A stretch of 64,000 bases of DNA from Fasciolopsis buskii (Eukaryota > Platyhelminthes > Trematoda > Plagiorchiida > Fasciolidae): NCBI GenBank assembly GCA_008360955.1, contig LUCM01006158.1, forward strand, positions 159,402 through 223,401. Reading direction: 5' to 3'. The notes below the pieces were generated by a model, which ran no database searches, had not been told where the DNA came from, and was given only the letters and a program-made list of their open reading frames with translations. Of the stretch, positions 60,947 to 64,000 are shown one piece after another. The translations under genes were made by a program, and so were the position numbers. Numbering within the stretch: the first letter of the stretch is position 1; each line of letters starts with the position of its first letter.

Positions 60947-61512
60947 TCAACACCGTAGTGGAGGCTGCTGAGGGTAAGTCAATAGCCAGCAGGATTTCCC
61001 AGTCATCTCACATGCGCTAGGCTTCCTTGAACCAGTTTTCGTAATCACTGGATTAGGTTTGCGAGAGTTGCTGATAGCCACAACCGTTTCCATTTCCCTA
61101 AATTTCCCTATCCACCACTGCTCGCGGTCGTTCCTGCAGCTCCTAATCACCTGACATCCTAGAGGTTTACGCTTCTCAAGCATGTTAGTCCCCCGAGGGG
61201 ACAGATCTGCGAACATTCAACTAAATTCGTGTGTAACCGTCGTTTCTGAGGCTTCCATGGACATGGGTGATACGTGGCCTTTTCGGCTGACTGTAGGGCT
61301 TCGTTGTTTTTTAGAGGCCAGAGCATTTTGCTGAGACGAAAACCACTTTTAAAGCTTCGACTGCGATGGCTGGTTAAAATCAGCTGTGCAGGTGTGGTTT
61401 TCATGTTGGTGTGACCACAGTCTAGGCACGAGCAAAAGCGATCACGGACCAAAGCATGATTTGGGTCCAACTGCCTGACAGCAAAGGAGGGCGCCAGGTT
61501 AGCTGAAGTCAC
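60947..61512 (-). pseudogene. decayed retrotransposon, segment before the reverse transcriptase
   Basis: Two overlapping minus frames cover it. The downstream one contains RNDREQWWIGKFREMETVVA then SNSRKPNPVITKTGSRKPS. That matches the conserved linker between endonuclease and reverse transcriptase in fluke retrotransposons, where W-W, R-E-M-E, G-N-S-R-K and G-x-R-K-P recur. The upstream frame (61512-61159) contains SFAVRQLDPNHALVRDR and SHRSRSFKSGFRLSKMLWPL. The two overlap by a frameshift around 61160-61216. The copy is non-functional. Confidence 0.72.
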
Positions 61513-62039
61513 TTTTCAAAACAAAAATTGACGTTCGCGAGAAACAGCCCATGGCAGAACAAACTTGGATGACTCGTGTTGGTGCAGTCAATGGAGGCAA
61601 AAAAAGGGGGCTTTGTTCCGTCTTCGATAAGTATCCCAGCAGTGACCACAACTTCCGCTGAACGCGCGCTTCAGTGGTCAGAATGAGTTCGGATTGAACT
61701 CCTCTAAGGCTTCAGGACAGCCGTAATTAGTGGGCGCATTTGCAGGTACGTCGAACAAACAACGAAGCTTCTGTCGGCTGCTAATGACAGATACAGAATC
61801 GTTCAACCAACTTCGCACGAACTACTGTTGATTGGGCTCCATTTCAACAATACACTTTCAAGTCGCACGATTAGATCAATCCCAGGGTCAGCAGACTGAC
61901 GCACTACATCAGGATGCAATCACAGTGTGAAGTAGGAAGTAAGGAATATCTCTGGTGTTTGGGACGAAGCAATTCCTCCCGGTTTCAGGCGGAAGAATCG
62001 CAGGGTGTGGTCTTGTCCCGCATGTGAACTAGTGCAAAT

Positions 62040-62330
62040 TCAAGGGCTGGACAAAAAGACGGACATATCCAGTTGGTTTTTGAAACAAAGGGGCAGTTTG
62101 ACGAATCCTACTACCACAGCATGCGATGTCGGTAGATGCTGTACTCGAACACATTTTCTGATAGGTTCGATGATCTCCAGTAGATCACTCTGAAGTCTGC
62201 GACACTTGTATGATGATCTGTACCCGCAAACTGTGCAGCAGCACTGAAGATTGTACCTTGTACTCCAAGCCGACTTGCACTTCTCGATCCATTTAGATAT
62301 ATGTCTAGTCGCTCTACTCATACAGTTTGC
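62040..62330 (-). pseudogene. possible 5' coding part of the same retrotransposon
   Basis: A 93-codon minus frame contains CKSAWSTRYNLQCCCTVCGY then RSSYKCRRLQSDLLEI, a C-x-x-C then basic pattern like a degenerate zinc finger near the start of some retrotransposon proteins. Position and orientation fit the fragments at 60947-61512 and 59640-60056. The identification is by context and weak similarity only. Confidence 0.4.
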
Positions 62331-62738
62331 CGAACATCTGCAAGCGTAGGAATAAGTGATAACAGCAGAGGTGGGATAGGCAACTTATATTTCATATTCA
62401 GGGGAAAAATGAACTGATTGGTGAAATATGCGTATAATTTGGGTCCTGGGGATGGTCAAAAAATAATTTTTCGATCTTTGGTTTAATAGTTTATTTCTGT
62501 CATCTCTTTTAAGGAGGAGTAGCAGATTTCCGTCATCGATACTGAAGACCCACCGCTTTTTCCCGGCAGAATCATCTAAATGAACCCTTTTAAGTGACCG
62601 TTTATCAAAAGCAATTATTTGGTGAATTTCAATTCTGGAAGAACGTTCCCATCAGTGCAAATGTTCACGGCACAACCAGCAAGAGACTGAACTGGGCTTA
62701 CTTACGTCTCCTAGGTACGGAACTAGCGAAATTCTTAC

Positions 62739-62806
62739 AGTCGGTGTCGGCTTGCGAGAAATCGCATCACCGAGTAGTTCATCAATTTATCTCCTAGTGT
62801 TTGCAT
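62739..62806 (-). CDS. candidate exon, minus strand (68 nt)
   Basis: On the minus strand the acceptor GTTTCACCTTACTTTCCAG is followed by MQTLGDKLMNYSVMRFLASR then HR, ending at a GTAAGA donor with two bases over. A further GTAAGT donor lies 34 nt downstream. The peptide looks like an amphipathic helix. It lies upstream of the 54-57 kb gene on the same strand and could be one of its early exons. The phase does not fit the 57276 exon directly, so an intermediate exon would be needed. Confidence 0.38.
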
Positions 62807-62809
62807 CTG

Positions 62810-64000
62810 GAAAGTAAGGTGAAACATTGTCTTCCAAATACATGGATTAGAAGTCCCGTATGCGTCGATAAACTCAGACGCCTTTTTCCTTCACAACTCT
62901 TATCCTACCCAATTCCAGCGGCAAGAATTTCCCTATCCAAGCATCTGAGTGGATCGTCTATCAGTCACTCTTATTTCCTTTATAGGTAACTGTACCAACC
63001 AAAGCAGGAATTCATCGATATACATGTTTGGCTATGATCAACATGTTGGTGCGAAATCATATATTCTCAATCAAACTACCATGCGTAGTCGTTTGTACTT
63101 AGCGAATGTCTAACGATCGCTTGTCTGGTTTGACTTATGCACTGAACCAATGAGATAAACCAAACTGATAGTGAACCACGTTGTGCCTAGCCCCCGCTTT
63201 TCCGCATGTTTACTTCAGTAAATGGTCCGAAGAAACCAAAAATTGAACCGGTCCACTGAGATCTTAAATGATGATGAATGATGAGCACTGATTAGTCATG
63301 ACTTGTAGCAGTAGCCTGCACGACATCGGCTAGCGGCACCGTTTTTTAAAGGTTAAGAAATCATGTTTTTCAATTTACGTATATTTTCATTGTTTTCAGA
63401 ATATATTGATGACTAAGACAACGAACCATCTGCTTCTTTTGACCGTACGCGTCATTTTTAGTTGAAAAATACACCTTGCCGCCTGAACTTTGCAATACAT
63501 TTGGAGGAGAATAAATCCTCAAATGCTTCGGTCAATAAATGCGTCTAGTAAATAGAACACAAAGAGTCGACCATAATCAGCCAATGCCCAGTGCTGCTTC
63601 TATTCCGTGGTTATTTTTGTATATCGCGTTGCATTTTTATTTTGCTGAAAGAACTATTAACGGAGGACTTAACAGTCCATTTCAATCACTCGTCCACTTT
63701 TGTGTTACTTCCTGGAAACCTGTCGGCTCACCACACGGCCAGTTAATCACTGGCTGATTTTTATTTACCCTTCGTCATATTGTCATTACCGATAGATCGC
63801 GTCCTCCAGTTTGGTTGTTTTCTTTACTAAAACATCATCTGAGGAATGAATTTCATGTGATTTCCACTGCGTTTCTGAAAACCAATGCTATTTGGTTCTC
63901 AAACGCCTAAATTTTCCAGATCTAACAGCAGTTAAAGGTGGAAGTAGAGGTATCGTACTGCTGGATGAATAGTGCTTTCTGGAAACACACGCTCAATAGT
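62810..64000. other. no gene recognised
   Basis: Short frames only. At 62984 a strong pyrimidine tract (CACTCTTATTTCCTTTATAG) is directly followed by GTAACT (see findings). The window ends without a recognisable feature. Confidence 0.35.

Overview
This window looks like nuclear DNA from a flatworm, most likely a digenean trematode of the liver-fluke type. The base composition is moderately AT-rich by eye. Exons are short and lie in introns that can be several kilobases long. Decayed non-LTR retrotransposons, a GIY-YIG Penelope-like element and tRNA-derived SINEs are scattered throughout. There are no bacterial operons, and the only long uninterrupted frame is a 346-codon exon. The species is not determined.

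Layout. 1-236 is a CAA microsatellite. From 3.9 to 15.1 kb the plus strand carries several exon-like segments between good splice sites; the best is a 509-nt exon at 14544-15052. Between them lie a SINE (4385-4558) and the fossil 3' end of a retrotransposon (9955-10170, minus). A decayed reverse transcriptase with a mutated catalytic box fills 15160-16260 (minus). A second SINE is at 18665-18838. From 22.2 to 44.9 kb the plus strand shows another series of exon candidates. The phases of neighbouring candidates often match, especially 29683-29715, 29881-30019, 30660-30762 and 31055-31084. Minus-strand exon candidates are at 17.2, 38.2-38.9 and 45.1 kb.

41981-43708 is an almost perfect 863/864-bp tandem duplication joined by a single N, very likely an assembly artefact. 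49690-50648 is a Penelope-like element remnant: a GIY-YIG endonuclease frame with about 290-bp inverted arms that encode an identical 90-residue frame.

The best supported gene is on the minus strand, 57276 down to 54456. Four exons have matching phases, followed by a stop and an AATAAA signal. Its protein is mostly a low-complexity Gln/Ser/Pro-rich region that I could not assign to a family. From 62.3 to 59.6 kb the minus strand carries another broken non-LTR retrotransposon, interrupted by an assembly gap and by a repeat also present at 36.2 kb.

Exon calls other than the 54-57 kb gene and the 14.5 kb exon rest on splice-site and reading-frame judgement alone. Treat them as hypotheses to test with RNA-seq and protein homology.
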